Origin: a virus
IMG/VR virus record: IMGVR_UViG_3300010400_000006
Span: 1 to 64,000 of that record
Direction: 5' to 3' (one strand)
Length of the DNA: 64,000 bases
Shown: piece after piece, positions 49,379 through 57,341 of the stretch
Numbering within the stretch: the first letter of the stretch is position 1
Layout of the letters: every line of letters starts with the position of its first letter
Notes under the pieces: model-generated
What the model was told of the DNA's origin: nothing
Databases searched by the model: none
What the model saw: only the letters and a program-made list of their open reading frames with translations
Made by a program: the position numbers and the translations under genes

Positions 49379-49812
49379 CAGACCTTCCTGCCGCTCATCG
49401 AGGAGATGTTGTACACGCCACCGCGCTTCTTCGCGAAATTGGCCGGCGCTCTCTTGGCCACACTGATTCCGAATGTGGCTGCTCGCCTGGCGCGCTCGTA
49501 GTTCTTCTGGTTGGAGGTGATCTTCTGCTGTGTCAGGAATTGCAGTCTGCTGTCCAGGCTGCTGAGTGCCCCGCCGAGGGCCGGGAGTGCCAGGGGCGCC
49601 AGTGCAACAGCGACGGTCAATGCCACCTGCTTGTTGCTCAGCGGCTTGCCGGTCCTGCTGTTAACCGGCCTCTTGGGCACGAACAGAGCCTTGCCGATCG
49701 CCTTGGCGCGAACTCCGGCACGACTGCCCCTGCTCCCTGCCGAGGAACCGCCGCTGGTCCATCGACCGTGGCTGTCCCGCTTCTGGTTGGGATTGAACCT
49801 GCGACGTGCCAT
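49378..49812 (-). CDS. Small basic membrane-like protein, GRW-tag family
   Basis: 144 residues: MARRRFNPNQKRDSHGRWTSGGSS, a basic region, a hydrophobic span QVALTVAVALAPLALPALGGAL, and a basic helical end. One-base overlaps on both sides link it to its neighbours. Confidence 0.72.
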   Translation of the reverse strand: MARRRFNPNQKRDSHGRWTSGGSSAGSRGSRAGVRAKAIGKALFVPKRPVNSRTGKPLSNKQVALTVAVALAPLALPALGGALSSLDSRLQFLTQQKITSNQKNYERARRAATFGISVAKRAPANFAKKRGGVYNISSMSGRKV

Positions 49813-49994
49813 CAGCGAACCCTCCTTCCCTTCACTCCCGAGTGCTTCGACTCAGGCAACCTGCGAAACCGCGTCACCTTGCCGCCTGCGGTCTTGTGAG
49901 CCTTCTCGTGGGCCCAGGGCTGCTTGGTTGCGAAGGCCCATCTCCACTGCTTCTTGGATTTGAACCCTCGGTAGCTGCCGCGCTTCTTCGCCAT
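49812..49994 (-). CDS. Small basic protein, 60 residues
   Basis: MAKKRGSYRGFKSKKQWRWAFATKQPWAHEKAHKTAGG..., with a KQWRWAF...AHKTxGG pattern that recurs in small actinophage proteins. Very basic, no tag. May bind DNA. Confidence 0.7.
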   Translation of the reverse strand: MAKKRGSYRGFKSKKQWRWAFATKQPWAHEKAHKTAGGKVTRFRRLPESKHSGVKGRRVR

Positions 49995-49998
49995 GGGC

Positions 49999-50262
49999 TC
50001 ACTTGCCCTTCTTGCCGAGTTTGCCCTTCTTGATCTTCAGGCCGGTGGTGACCTCGGCAGCACCCTCCTTGTAATTCTTGGAGGCTGCCTTGGTCGCATC
50101 CACCCCTGCGATGTTTCCACCAGAGGAAATCGCCGAGGTCTTCCTGCCAGACTGTCCACGAGCACCAAGACCTCGAGTGCCTTGCCTTGCCTTGACCCTT
50201 GCGCGCCCGCGCGAGCGGAAGCGCCCCAGAGAATCTCTCTCCTGGCTCTTGTTGAACGCCAT
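49999..50262 (-). CDS. Small basic protein with partial GRW tag, 87 residues
   Basis: MAFNKSQERDSLGRFRSRGRARVK: FNKSQxRDxxGRF is the tag with Phe for Trp. Then Gly/Ser-rich middle and a Lys-rich end. GAGGAG precedes the start and TAGGAT sits at 50290. Confidence 0.68.
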   Translation of the reverse strand: MAFNKSQERDSLGRFRSRGRARVKARQGTRGLGARGQSGRKTSAISSGGNIAGVDATKAASKNYKEGAAEVTTGLKIKKGKLGKKGK

Positions 50263-50289
50263 ATACGCTCCTCGCCCGGTCCTAGCCGA

Positions 50290-50295
50290 ATCCTA
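50290..50295 (-). promoter_or_regulatory. TAGGAT -10 box ahead of the basic-protein run
   Basis: AAGGTAGGATTCGGC overlaps the portal stop and lies ahead of six small genes. Same form as 10815 and 53412. No clear -35. Confidence 0.45.
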
Positions 50296-50297
50296 CC

Positions 50298-51863
50298 TTA
50301 TTCGGCCTGGTTGTCGGGATTGGATCCTGAGCCAGCGTTGTTCTCGGCGGCGGCACGCGTACCGTCCGGATCCAAGAGTACCTCTTGGGCCTTCGAGGCT
50401 GCCTCTAGCAGCTTGTCCTTGGCGCCGGGCGGATATTCGTAGCCTAGGTTGGCAACGGCGTCGAAGGCCATCTCGGGCGTGATCAGTGCAACTGATCCAG
50501 GGCCCGCCGGGGTCACCAGCAGGATGATCTCGTTGATCTTGGCTTCCCTGTTGACCGGCTTCGGGTCACCTACGCTCACCGTGGCGCGTGCGGCTGTGTT
50601 GTACTCCTCGAAGGCGGGGAACCAGTACACCACGATGTCGTATAGCATCTGGTTCAGCACGCCCAGCAGGATCCGCTCTTTCTCGCGGTTCTCCGCCAGG
50701 AGCGGGGCCATCTTCAGCTCGAGCGAAATGCCCGACTCGGCCAACGCCACATCCACGATGCCGGTCGCGATGTCCGGCGTTCCACTGCCTTGCTGCAGCT
50801 CGGTCATCATGGACTTGATGTGGTCCTGCATCGGCGCCACACTCGACACACCGTTCAGCCGGCCGATGGTGTTGCCGTCCGGGACCTCCAGGATGACTCC
50901 TGGCGAGATCTCGAGCGCGGTCTCGTTGCCGGCCGCGTCTGTGGGCGGACCTGCGTTGGTCCAGTACACCCCGAGCCCCTGCATGACCAGCGTGATGTCC
51001 TCATCGGACAGACTCTGGTTCATCGCAGCAACCAACGACTCGAAGCCCTTCAGCTCCGATACGCCGTACGCGAATCCACTCATCCGCAGGTTCGGAATCG
51101 GGTACACCGGCAGGGCGTGGATGCCCTCCAGCACCTTCTGCGGGATCTCCACCAGTTCCGCGTGCCGATAAGGCTTGAGCTCCTTGGCATCCAGCACTCG
51201 GTCGTCCCAGGCGTCCAGTTGCCAGTAGGTCAGTTCAGTGGTGATTTCCTGCAGACCATCCTCGCCGATGTCGCCCTTGCGGTACGTCTGGCGCTTGATG
51301 ACCTGCTTGCCCTTTTTGTCGGCCGGGTCCTTGATCAGCTCGGCAATGTGACAACCCAGGATCTTGTCTGGGTCATTCTCGTCAGTGATGGCGAAGTAGT
51401 TCGCCGGGTCCACCTCGATGATCGACAGCCGGTGCTCGGCAGGCTTGTCGTCATCCGCCAGGAGGTGCCAGACCTGGTCACCCTTCACCATCCCAAAGCG
51501 CTTCTGGTTGTCGAACTTGGTGTACACCAGCTCGCGCTTGAACAGGTCACCCAGTCGACGCTGGAGCTCTGCCTGTTCCCCGCCGGAGCCGAGCTTCGGG
51601 TCTACCAGGAAGTCGAAGTCCACTGCAAGAAATCGGGACTTGGCGTTCACGATCTTCCGCACAGAGGGGATCATGATCTCTGTGGGGTCCTCGCCGCGCT
51701 TCACCAGGGTGAAGGTGCCTGGCTCGTTCCAGTACATCCGCTCGTACAGATCGTACGCGCGCAGTCGAGCCTGGTCCTCCTTCTGCACCACATGCGCAGG
51801 TACCGACCCCTGCAGGTACTTGGTGGTGGACGACCATGGAGTGAGTGGTTCCGGGCTTGTCAC
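50298..51863 (-). CDS. Portal protein
   Basis: 521 residues. MTSPEPLTPWSSTTKYLQGSVP lead, then YDLYERMYWNEPG, and the stem/wing regions with ESLVAAMNQSLSDEDITLV and SPGVILEVPDGNTIGRLNGV, typical of SPP1-type portals in actinophages. An acidic C-terminal end (DNQAE). Lies directly after the large terminase gene. Confidence 0.82.
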   Translation of the reverse strand: MTSPEPLTPWSSTTKYLQGSVPAHVVQKEDQARLRAYDLYERMYWNEPGTFTLVKRGEDPTEIMIPSVRKIVNAKSRFLAVDFDFLVDPKLGSGGEQAELQRRLGDLFKRELVYTKFDNQKRFGMVKGDQVWHLLADDDKPAEHRLSIIEVDPANYFAITDENDPDKILGCHIAELIKDPADKKGKQVIKRQTYRKGDIGEDGLQEITTELTYWQLDAWDDRVLDAKELKPYRHAELVEIPQKVLEGIHALPVYPIPNLRMSGFAYGVSELKGFESLVAAMNQSLSDEDITLVMQGLGVYWTNAGPPTDAAGNETALEISPGVILEVPDGNTIGRLNGVSSVAPMQDHIKSMMTELQQGSGTPDIATGIVDVALAESGISLELKMAPLLAENREKERILLGVLNQMLYDIVVYWFPAFEEYNTAARATVSVGDPKPVNREAKINEIILLVTPAGPGSVALITPEMAFDAVANLGYEYPPGAKDKLLEAASKAQEVLLDPDGTRAAAENNAGSGSNPDNQAE

Positions 51864-51890
51864 TAGTCCCCTCCGGGGCGTCGAGTGGGC

Positions 51891-53405
51891 TTAGCGCCCG
51901 TACCTGACCGGTCGCTTGCGAAGTCGTTGGGCTTGCTGTGCCGGGGTCAAGAAGAAGCCCTTGTAGAACCGCCCCAGTGCCTCGGGGAAGTGGTCGTCCT
52001 TCTTGAGTGGCAGCTCGTGAGCTAGTGTAGCCGGTTTGTCACCTGCATCCGGGTACCGGTAGTTCTGCATGTCCCGAATTCCGTTCTTGCAACAGCGATT
52101 GATCAGCAGATTCGGGACTCGCTCCGGATGTCCGAACTCCAGATGCGGGTTCTTGTACTTCAGGTCCTTGCGAATGGCGTCCACGCGATGCTTGACTTCT
52201 CCACCAGTGGACGAGATCGCAGTCTTCTTCAGGATCTGCTCAAGCTGTCGCGTGGAACCGGGGTCAGCTGGGTCTGGATAGAAGTTCTTGAGGTTGGCGG
52301 GGCACAGACCGCGCGCTTTGATCTCTTCGGCGAACTCGCTGGCGGTCAGTCCGGGCTCATATACCTCGTCGAGCACATGCACGTCACCCCAGGGGCCCAC
52401 CTGGATCAGCAACCACACGTTCGGGTTGGTGTATCCATAGTCCACTGCTCCGAAAGTCTGCCAGGCCGGGTTGAATTGCAGGTCTGCGACGTGCACTTCC
52501 TCGTCGAAGTCCTTGAACACCCGACCCACGAACTCCGTGAAGTCCGCACCGATCTCCTGATTGAACGATTCCTCGCTCATATCGGACATCAGCGACAGGA
52601 TCTCCCTGTCGATGGTCAGCCCATAGCGCTTAGCGATGTCAGCATGACTACGCTTCCCGCGCTGGAGCCGAAACAGGCGTTGCAGCTGTGTGACGTGCTC
52701 GTCTACAGTGGGCGTCTTGTAGACGTACGGGTTACGCCAGGCCGGCATCCGCCAGGATCGCCAGTCGGGGTGTTTCGGATCTTGGCCACGCGCCCAGTTC
52801 TCGTAGAACCAGTTCCTGCCCTCGGGCGTGCTCGTATGCAGCGACCAACCGTCGAAGTCCGCCAAGGTGGGACGAATGTATTTCAGCCACACTCGTTCCT
52901 TGAGCTTGGCCGCCTCCGACAGCACCACTCCGCGGAGCCCCTCGCCCACCAGCGTGTCGGGGTACTTCGCGGACTTGCCGTGGACCTGGTACGCCCCGCC
53001 CCACAGCGAGATGTGCAAGTTGCCATTGATGGGGTCGTTGTAGGTGCCCGGTCGATCGAATGGCACCTCGAGCTTCGACAGGTTGTTGTATAGGACCCGG
53101 AACTCCTTCTCGGCGTCCGAGTACTCTGGCCCCACGATCCAGAACTCACGGCGCTTGCCCTCTTCCTTGAGCTGCGCGCGCTGTGAGTGGGCGATGAATG
53201 CTTCCGGGAGCAGATCGTGCCCGCCGAGATCCGACTTTCCGAAACGACGTCCAGCAGCAACCACCTTGTTGCGAACATCAGTTTCTGCGATGATCTCTTG
53301 GCCAGGGTGTGGGTCCCATCCGACGCTGTCCTGGATCTCCCAGTAGTCCAGGCTGCCCTCGAGGTCTTCCCATGTGTCCTGGGGCCTGTCGTCGGTCACC
53401 GTCAT
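51891..53405 (-). CDS. terL: Terminase large subunit
   Basis: 504 residues. ATPase: Walker A variant VVAAGRRFGKSD (about 46-58), with the Walker B/coupling region near GVVLSEAAKLKERV and SLHTSTPEGRNW. RNase H-like nuclease: AVDYGYTNPNVWLLIQ with DEVYEP and a late acidic site. Drives DNA packaging. A TAGGAT box six bases before the ATG suggests a leaderless mRNA. Confidence 0.93.
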   Translation of the reverse strand: MTVTDDRPQDTWEDLEGSLDYWEIQDSVGWDPHPGQEIIAETDVRNKVVAAGRRFGKSDLGGHDLLPEAFIAHSQRAQLKEEGKRREFWIVGPEYSDAEKEFRVLYNNLSKLEVPFDRPGTYNDPINGNLHISLWGGAYQVHGKSAKYPDTLVGEGLRGVVLSEAAKLKERVWLKYIRPTLADFDGWSLHTSTPEGRNWFYENWARGQDPKHPDWRSWRMPAWRNPYVYKTPTVDEHVTQLQRLFRLQRGKRSHADIAKRYGLTIDREILSLMSDMSEESFNQEIGADFTEFVGRVFKDFDEEVHVADLQFNPAWQTFGAVDYGYTNPNVWLLIQVGPWGDVHVLDEVYEPGLTASEFAEEIKARGLCPANLKNFYPDPADPGSTRQLEQILKKTAISSTGGEVKHRVDAIRKDLKYKNPHLEFGHPERVPNLLINRCCKNGIRDMQNYRYPDAGDKPATLAHELPLKKDDHFPEALGRFYKGFFLTPAQQAQRLRKRPVRYGR

Positions 53406-53411
53406 GTTCGT

Positions 53412-53417
53412 ATCCTA
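53412..53417 (-). promoter_or_regulatory. TAGGAT box placing +1 at the terminase ATG
   Basis: AAGGTAGGATACGAACATG: the -10 ends six bases before the ATG, so transcription would begin at about the A of the start codon; no ribosome binding site is present. This fits leaderless expression, common in Streptomyces. Confidence 0.5.
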
Positions 53418-53428
53418 CCTTGGATGCG

Positions 53429-53736
53429 CCACTGCCCCGCCTAGCTGACCGAAGTCCGTGCCGGCGGGGCAGTGGTTGCTCATCCTGAGTGACCATGGGC
53501 TCGTCGAGTCCAGAGTTGCAGGCGTCTGTGTCCGTGTGGACCTGGTCGACCTGCTGGCCTCTGGGAAACGAGGTCTGCACGAGGTGTCGAGGATGTTGAT
53601 CCAGTGGCCCGCACCGTCGGGGGTAGGGGCTCGGGCCACTGGGGCTATGTGGCCCTGGGAGCCACCACTCGCATCTTCGGGGAGGCGAGTGGGTCGGCTA
53701 GCTCCCAGGGCCGATCTGAGTGGGGCGAGCACTCAG
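53429..53736 (-). repeat. Array of four stem-loops
   Basis: Stems GGCGGGGCAGTGG, CGGGCCACTGG, GCTCCCAGGGCC (with nested GCGAGTGG) and CTGAGTG, each with its exact complement, in 308 bases. The GAGTGG word recurs in several arms. Confidence 0.65.
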
Positions 53737-54090
53737 GCTGGACGACGACGAGGTGACCATCACTCGCATCTCCGGTGGTGGCCGGCGCTCTTTTAAGTGG
53801 GAGCGAGCTTCCGCACTCGGGTGTTTGAGCTACGTCGTGTTGGTCCTGCAGCGGCGTCTTGCTTTGAACTACGACTCTGCATGCCACGGTCAAATGGCTG
53901 TCGAGGGGTCGCTAAGCCCCACTTCCGCTGCCAGGAGTTGGTATCCTCCCCTGCCCGTGAACAAGAAAGACGAGCAAGGGAGGAAGTGGTCCCGCCAGGA
54001 TCAGCCCTAGAACGCCATCGGCCTAGGAGAGCAGGGAACAATTCCCGTCTGCTGGGCTCTGCGATTCGGGTCACACCTGGCGGAAGTCGG

Positions 54091-54354
54091 TTACAGGAAC
54101 TTGAAGTTCCCCTTGGGCTCGAACGAGCCTCCGCGGATCGTCATCCCGCCGGACACCTGGTTTCCCGCCAGGGCCGGAGCGATGCCGCCTCCACCAGCAG
54201 CACCTGCCGCCGGCAGGGGGATTCTCCCGAGCGTCGAGTCGTTGTGGAGCGCCAGGATCCGGGCCGCCTCGAAGCTCGACGTGCTGGCCGGCTCGAACTG
54301 GATCGGACGCAGCGCCTTACCGTGTGGCGTGTTGATGGGGGTTGCGACTCCCAT
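54091..54354 (-). CDS. Hypothetical protein, 87 residues
   Basis: MGVATPINTPHGKALRPIQFEP, a helix EAARILALHN, then a Gly/Ala-rich part and an end GSFEPKGNFKFL. GGAGGAGG ahead of the ATG. No family recognised. Head-module position. Confidence 0.65.
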   Translation of the reverse strand: MGVATPINTPHGKALRPIQFEPASTSSFEAARILALHNDSTLGRIPLPAAGAAGGGGIAPALAGNQVSGGMTIRGGSFEPKGNFKFL

Positions 54355-54399
54355 GATTCCTCCTCCACTGGCCGGGCCGACGTCCGGCTCGCTAGCGCT

Positions 54400-54405
54400 A
54401 GCTTA
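54400..54405 (-). promoter_or_regulatory. TAAGCT -10-like box
   Basis: GTAGGGTAAGCTAGCGCTAGC lies in the gap ahead of 54091-54354 and overlaps the palindrome GCTAGCGCTAGC. Weak -10; listed because it follows the phage's TARGAT pattern. Confidence 0.25.
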
Positions 54406-54407
54406 CC

Positions 54408-55076
54408 CTACTCAACGTTTGCAGTTTCCACAATCTCTGCGTCCAGTGGCTCATTGCTATCTACGGTGCCGTCCGGACGCATCTTTCCTGTAGGCGGCAG
54501 CTCCCGCATCCGGCGCGATTCCGCTCGCTTGCCCCTGGAAATGTTAGTGAGCACTGTCTCGAAGGGCTTGTCCTGTGTGTGGACCACGATCTCGGGGGTC
54601 TTCCCCATCGTGCGTTCCACGATCCAGGTTGCGGCCTTCATCGCGTCCTTGTCCTCAGACGCAGGACTGGTCGCGATCTCCACTATCTTGTTGATCGCAT
54701 CGATCACGCTACCCTGGAGCAGATCGCTCGCTCGCGAGAGCAGCACCTTCTTCATCAGGTTCTGAGTGGATATGTTGATGCGAGTCCGGTCGTACGCTGC
54801 AGTGATGCTGAACTTCCCGTCGTCACACTTCGTGACGCCGTACTGCAGCTCCTCGTTGTCCATGGTCTGCACGAAGTTCTTGAGCTGCTCGCCCCGATAT
54901 GTGGTGAGGTACATGTAGCGCGTGTTGATGGGATCGAGATCGCCGAATCCCGCGTAGTGCTTGGACCTGTAGCGCTTGCGACCAGTGGGAACCCGGTACC
55001 CACCATACACACTGATGGCCCCACTAGGGTCCAGGATCGCTTCCCTCTTGGCGGGGTTCTGGTCCACCAGTGTCAT
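54408..55076 (-). CDS. Possible terminase small subunit-like protein, 222 residues
   Basis: From MTLVDQNPAKREAI (GGAGG five bases ahead). Middle: beta-rich GYRVPTGRKRYRSKHYAG. The helical C-terminal part SEDKDAMKAATWIVERTMGKTPE resembles the small terminase segment seen in many phages (KAAxxLLERxxGKP). No helix-turn-helix is obvious, so this is a weak assignment based on motif and position two genes before TerL. Confidence 0.4.
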   Translation of the reverse strand: MTLVDQNPAKREAILDPSGAISVYGGYRVPTGRKRYRSKHYAGFGDLDPINTRYMYLTTYRGEQLKNFVQTMDNEELQYGVTKCDDGKFSITAAYDRTRINISTQNLMKKVLLSRASDLLQGSVIDAINKIVEIATSPASEDKDAMKAATWIVERTMGKTPEIVVHTQDKPFETVLTNISRGKRAESRRMRELPPTGKMRPDGTVDSNEPLDAEIVETANVE

Positions 55077-55110
55077 TTCGCCTCCACTCACGAGTTTCCC
55101 GCCGGAGACA

Positions 55111-55611
55111 TCATACCTTGCCGATGGGCCAGTAGCGCGCTCCCGAGCGTCTGTCTTGTTCCACTGCTTGCCTGGGCTTGCCGATGTCATCTCGAAGCAC
55201 ACCCCAGCGTGAGTGGACGTACAGCTCATTTCCCACGCCATCAAACTGGACCACGATGTAATCCTGCGCCCACTCCATCATGTGCTCGTGGAACTGGCGA
55301 TCGGTCTCGCGCGTTCCTTCGCGAAGAGATGGCCATTTGAGTAGAGCACCCGCGACCTCCGCGGATCGGCGTTCCTTCAGCTCCTCGAGCAGTGGGTTGC
55401 TCCACATTCCGCGGGCAACTGCATACGCGCTACCCGGCGCCACGCGCTCGTCCTCTATCAACCCTGGGATCAGCCCATATGGGTTGCGATGGAACTCGTC
55501 GTTGATGGAGTTCACATGCCTCTTCAGATCCTCCCAGATCTGTGCGTCGCTCTTGCGCCGGGGCCGCCCTGTGCCGACCTCACGAGCGAACTTGGGATAA
55601 TCGCCTTCCAC
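55111..55611 (-). CDS. Hypothetical protein, 166 residues
   Basis: MEGDYPKFAREVGTGRPRRKSDAQIWEDLKRHVNSINDEFHRNPYG..., helical, with a basic GRPRRK near the start and KPRQAVEQDRRSGARYWP at the end. May bind DNA; could be a packaging factor. No family recognised. Confidence 0.6.
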   Translation of the reverse strand: MEGDYPKFAREVGTGRPRRKSDAQIWEDLKRHVNSINDEFHRNPYGLIPGLIEDERVAPGSAYAVARGMWSNPLLEELKERRSAEVAGALLKWPSLREGTRETDRQFHEHMMEWAQDYIVVQFDGVGNELYVHSRWGVLRDDIGKPRQAVEQDRRSGARYWPIGKV

Positions 55612-55616
55612 TCACA

Positions 55617-55877
55617 TCACCTCTTCTGGTAGAACCCACACTGCCGACACACACGATCCTGGAAGCGCCCGAGGTCCTGCATTGTCCAGCCATCAGGACG
55701 ACCCAGATCGCCAAGAACCCATGTGTCGACCTTTTGGATGCCAGCCATGGCCTGCTCGGCAGTCATGTTCTCGACGAACCTGGGTCGGTACTCCTTGTGG
55801 TCGCACCAGTAGCCCTTGGCGATTCGGAACTTCCACTCAGACAGCTGAGCCTTGAGCCACCTCATCTTGTGTTTCAC
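55617..55877 (-). CDS. Hypothetical protein, 86 residues
   Basis: MKHKMRWLKAQLSEWKFRIAKGYWCDHKEYRP then RFQDRVCRQCGFYQKR: a CxxC near the end plus His/Cys upstream gives a possible zinc site. Helical and basic. Confidence 0.6.
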   Translation of the reverse strand: MKHKMRWLKAQLSEWKFRIAKGYWCDHKEYRPRFVENMTAEQAMAGIQKVDTWVLGDLGRPDGWTMQDLGRFQDRVCRQCGFYQKR

Positions 55878-55998
55878 AGTCCACCCCCGGACACCACCAG
55901 ATGTACAGACCCGTCCAGCAGTGCTCTGGATGCACGTCCTTGCGCTCGCACCAACCTCTGTTCTCCTGCTTCCACTGCTCGCTGTGTTCGTGCTTCAC
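55837..55998 (-). CDS. Small Cys/His-rich protein, 53 residues
   Basis: GTG start overlapping the upstream stop (GTGA). VKHEHSEQWKQENRGWCERKDVHPEHCW then YIWWCPGVDCET: four Cys and several His, aromatic-rich. Overlaps the next gene by 41 bases. The longer in-frame extension to 56265 is a shadow. Confidence 0.55.
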   Translation of the reverse strand: MKHEHSEQWKQENRGWCERKDVHPEHCWTGLYIWWCPGVDCETQDEVAQGSAV

Positions 55999-56105
55999 AT
56001 TGGCCACCCTGCGAGCATCTGGGAGATCACGAACACCCACACCACTGCGATGAATGTGAAGATCTCCTTGGACCACTTGATCCACCACTGCACGAGGCCC
56101 CTCAT
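55995..56105 (-). CDS. Small membrane protein, 36 residues
   Basis: MRGLVQWWIKWSKEIFTFIAVVWVFVISQMLAG: one membrane span. Coupled by four-base overlaps on both sides. Unknown function. Confidence 0.5.
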   Translation of the reverse strand: MRGLVQWWIKWSKEIFTFIAVVWVFVISQMLAGWPM

Positions 56106-56344
56106 CGTGGGCTGCACAGGTGCGAGATGAGTTTGCTTCCTGCCAGGGCCCTGTGCGCAAACTCCTGGGGCAGTGGTCGCTCCTTGCTCCTGGGCTGGAT
56201 GTTCCAGTGGCAGCTGGCCACATCCCAGCTGTCGAATTCCGCGTGAGTGCCTCCGATCCACTCACCCTGCTCGTTCACATCACATATCAGCACATCTCCA
56301 GTGGGCCAGCGATATGCGATGTACCTCTTGGCCGGAATGCTCAC
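56102..56344 (-). CDS. Hypothetical protein, 80 residues
   Basis: GTG start after AGGAGGTAACT: VSIPAKRYIAYRWPTGDVLICDVNE. Beta-rich first half, then SWDVASCHWNIQPRSKERPLPQ. No family recognised. Confidence 0.65.
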   Translation of the reverse strand: MSIPAKRYIAYRWPTGDVLICDVNEQGEWIGGTHAEFDSWDVASCHWNIQPRSKERPLPQEFAHRALAGSKLISHLCSPR

Positions 56345-56401
56345 AGTTACCTCCTTCTGTCGTCTATCCACTTGCGCAACTGGAAGTACCACCAGATCAC
56401 G

Positions 56402-56743
56402 TTACCTCCAAATCGCCAATGCCACTCCCACGAGCGCCACCAGGATGCCAATTCCTGCTGACCATCGTGTGAGTGGAGACCAACCCTTGTTGTTTGCATC
56501 ATCTGCAACAGACTTGGCGTCCTTCAGTGCTGCCGCAGTGGTCACCACTGTCTTCTCACTGGCCTCGAACTTGTCTTCCAGTCGCTGGATGCCCCGCATG
56601 ACCTGTCGAACCTCGAGCACCAGTGCGTCAATGGATACATTGATCCTGGCGAAGTGGTCATCGTGCCCCTCGAGTCGCGCGTCCACCTTGCCTGCTATCT
56701 CACCACGAGCATATGCCTCCCTCGACTCTTCAGAGAGTGGCAC
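56402..56743 (-). CDS. Coiled-coil protein with C-terminal membrane anchor, 113 residues
   Basis: MPLSEESREAYARGEIAGKVDARLEGHDDHFARINVSIDALVLEV..., long helix, then WSAGIGILVALVGVALAIW as a C-terminal span. This layout is common in phage proteins near lysis or tail genes. A 17-codon frame just after it was not called. Confidence 0.6.
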   Translation of the reverse strand: MPLSEESREAYARGEIAGKVDARLEGHDDHFARINVSIDALVLEVRQVMRGIQRLEDKFEASEKTVVTTAAALKDAKSVADDANNKGWSPLTRWSAGIGILVALVGVALAIWR

Positions 56744-56745
56744 TG

Positions 56746-57006
56746 CTACTCACGCACCCAGTTGGTCTCAGTGGTGTTGTCGATGGTTCCTGGTGCAGCG
56801 TCGTACTTCGCAGTGGAACCCGCGTACGCCGAGTCCGTGCGCTGGATCGCCTTGGCCTGCTCGTACACACTGGGCTGCCATGGCCCATCAGCATCGATGG
56901 GATCCACGTACTGGCCTCGCTGTGGCCCACTCGCCATCAGCCCCTTGCCATGCGAGAACTCCGACTCGCCCGGCTCCTGGAAGGGGCTCATCACACCTGT
57001 TGCCAT
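56746..57006 (-). CDS. Hypothetical protein, 86 residues
   Basis: From MATGVMSPFQEPGESEF with GAGGAG ahead. Polar and probably disordered, ending NTTETNWVRE. No family recognised. Confidence 0.55.
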   Translation of the reverse strand: MATGVMSPFQEPGESEFSHGKGLMASGPQRGQYVDPIDADGPWQPSVYEQAKAIQRTDSAYAGSTAKYDAAPGTIDNTTETNWVRE

Positions 57007-57011
57007 TCCAC

Positions 57012-57341
57012 TCACTCCTCGATGTAGTAGTGGCTGTCTGCACGTGCGACGTCGATGCTCAGCAGTCTCTTGGGTTTCCCGCCGGGCACTGCGACATCGA
57101 CCAATAGTCCATTACGCTGCATGCTCAGCAACGTCTGTGACACACAAGCGTAGTGGCCCCACACAGCCCGAAAGCACTCAGTCACTGTGAATGGTTCACT
57201 CTGGGCCTCAGCGAACTCAAACACGCGCTCGATCACTTCCATTGTACGCTGCGTGTGGCTGCGTTGCACGTAGTCCTCGAAGTCCACAGTGATCGTCACT
57301 CTGAGTGGAAGCAGCATAGGACAGCTAGGGTCGTGGGCCAT
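57012..57341 (-). CDS. Winged-helix-like regulator, 109 residues
   Basis: From MAHDPSCPMLLPLRVTITVDFED; QRTMEVIERVFEFAEAQSEPFTVTECFRAVWGHYACVSQTLLSMQRNGLLVDVAV is a helix-turn-helix pattern with a wing. Probably regulates the late operon it opens. TAATG overlap with the upstream gene. A longer start at 57611 is rejected because it begins upstream of the promoter. Confidence 0.6.
   Translation of the reverse strand: MAHDPSCPMLLPLRVTITVDFEDYVQRSHTQRTMEVIERVFEFAEAQSEPFTVTECFRAVWGHYACVSQTLLSMQRNGLLVDVAVPGGKPKRLLSIDVARADSHYYIEE

Larger units (their letters stand above)
53406..54090. other. Non-coding gap with dense hairpins upstream of the terminase gene
   Basis: 685 bases with no plausible gene. 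Perfect inverted repeats: 53429-53475 (13 bp), 53601-53642 (11 bp), 53651-53712 (12 bp outer, 8 bp inner 53665-53692), 53716-53736 (7 bp), plus GGGAA-CAA-TTCCC near 54034-54046. Could be serial terminators, a structured RNA or a packaging (cos/pac) site next to its terminase. Confidence 0.6.

Noticed and set aside
53458-53796. 112-codon plus-strand open frame in the hairpin gap
   Set aside because: Runs through several hairpin arms, has no ribosome binding site and no recognisable protein pattern; all other genes are on the minus strand.
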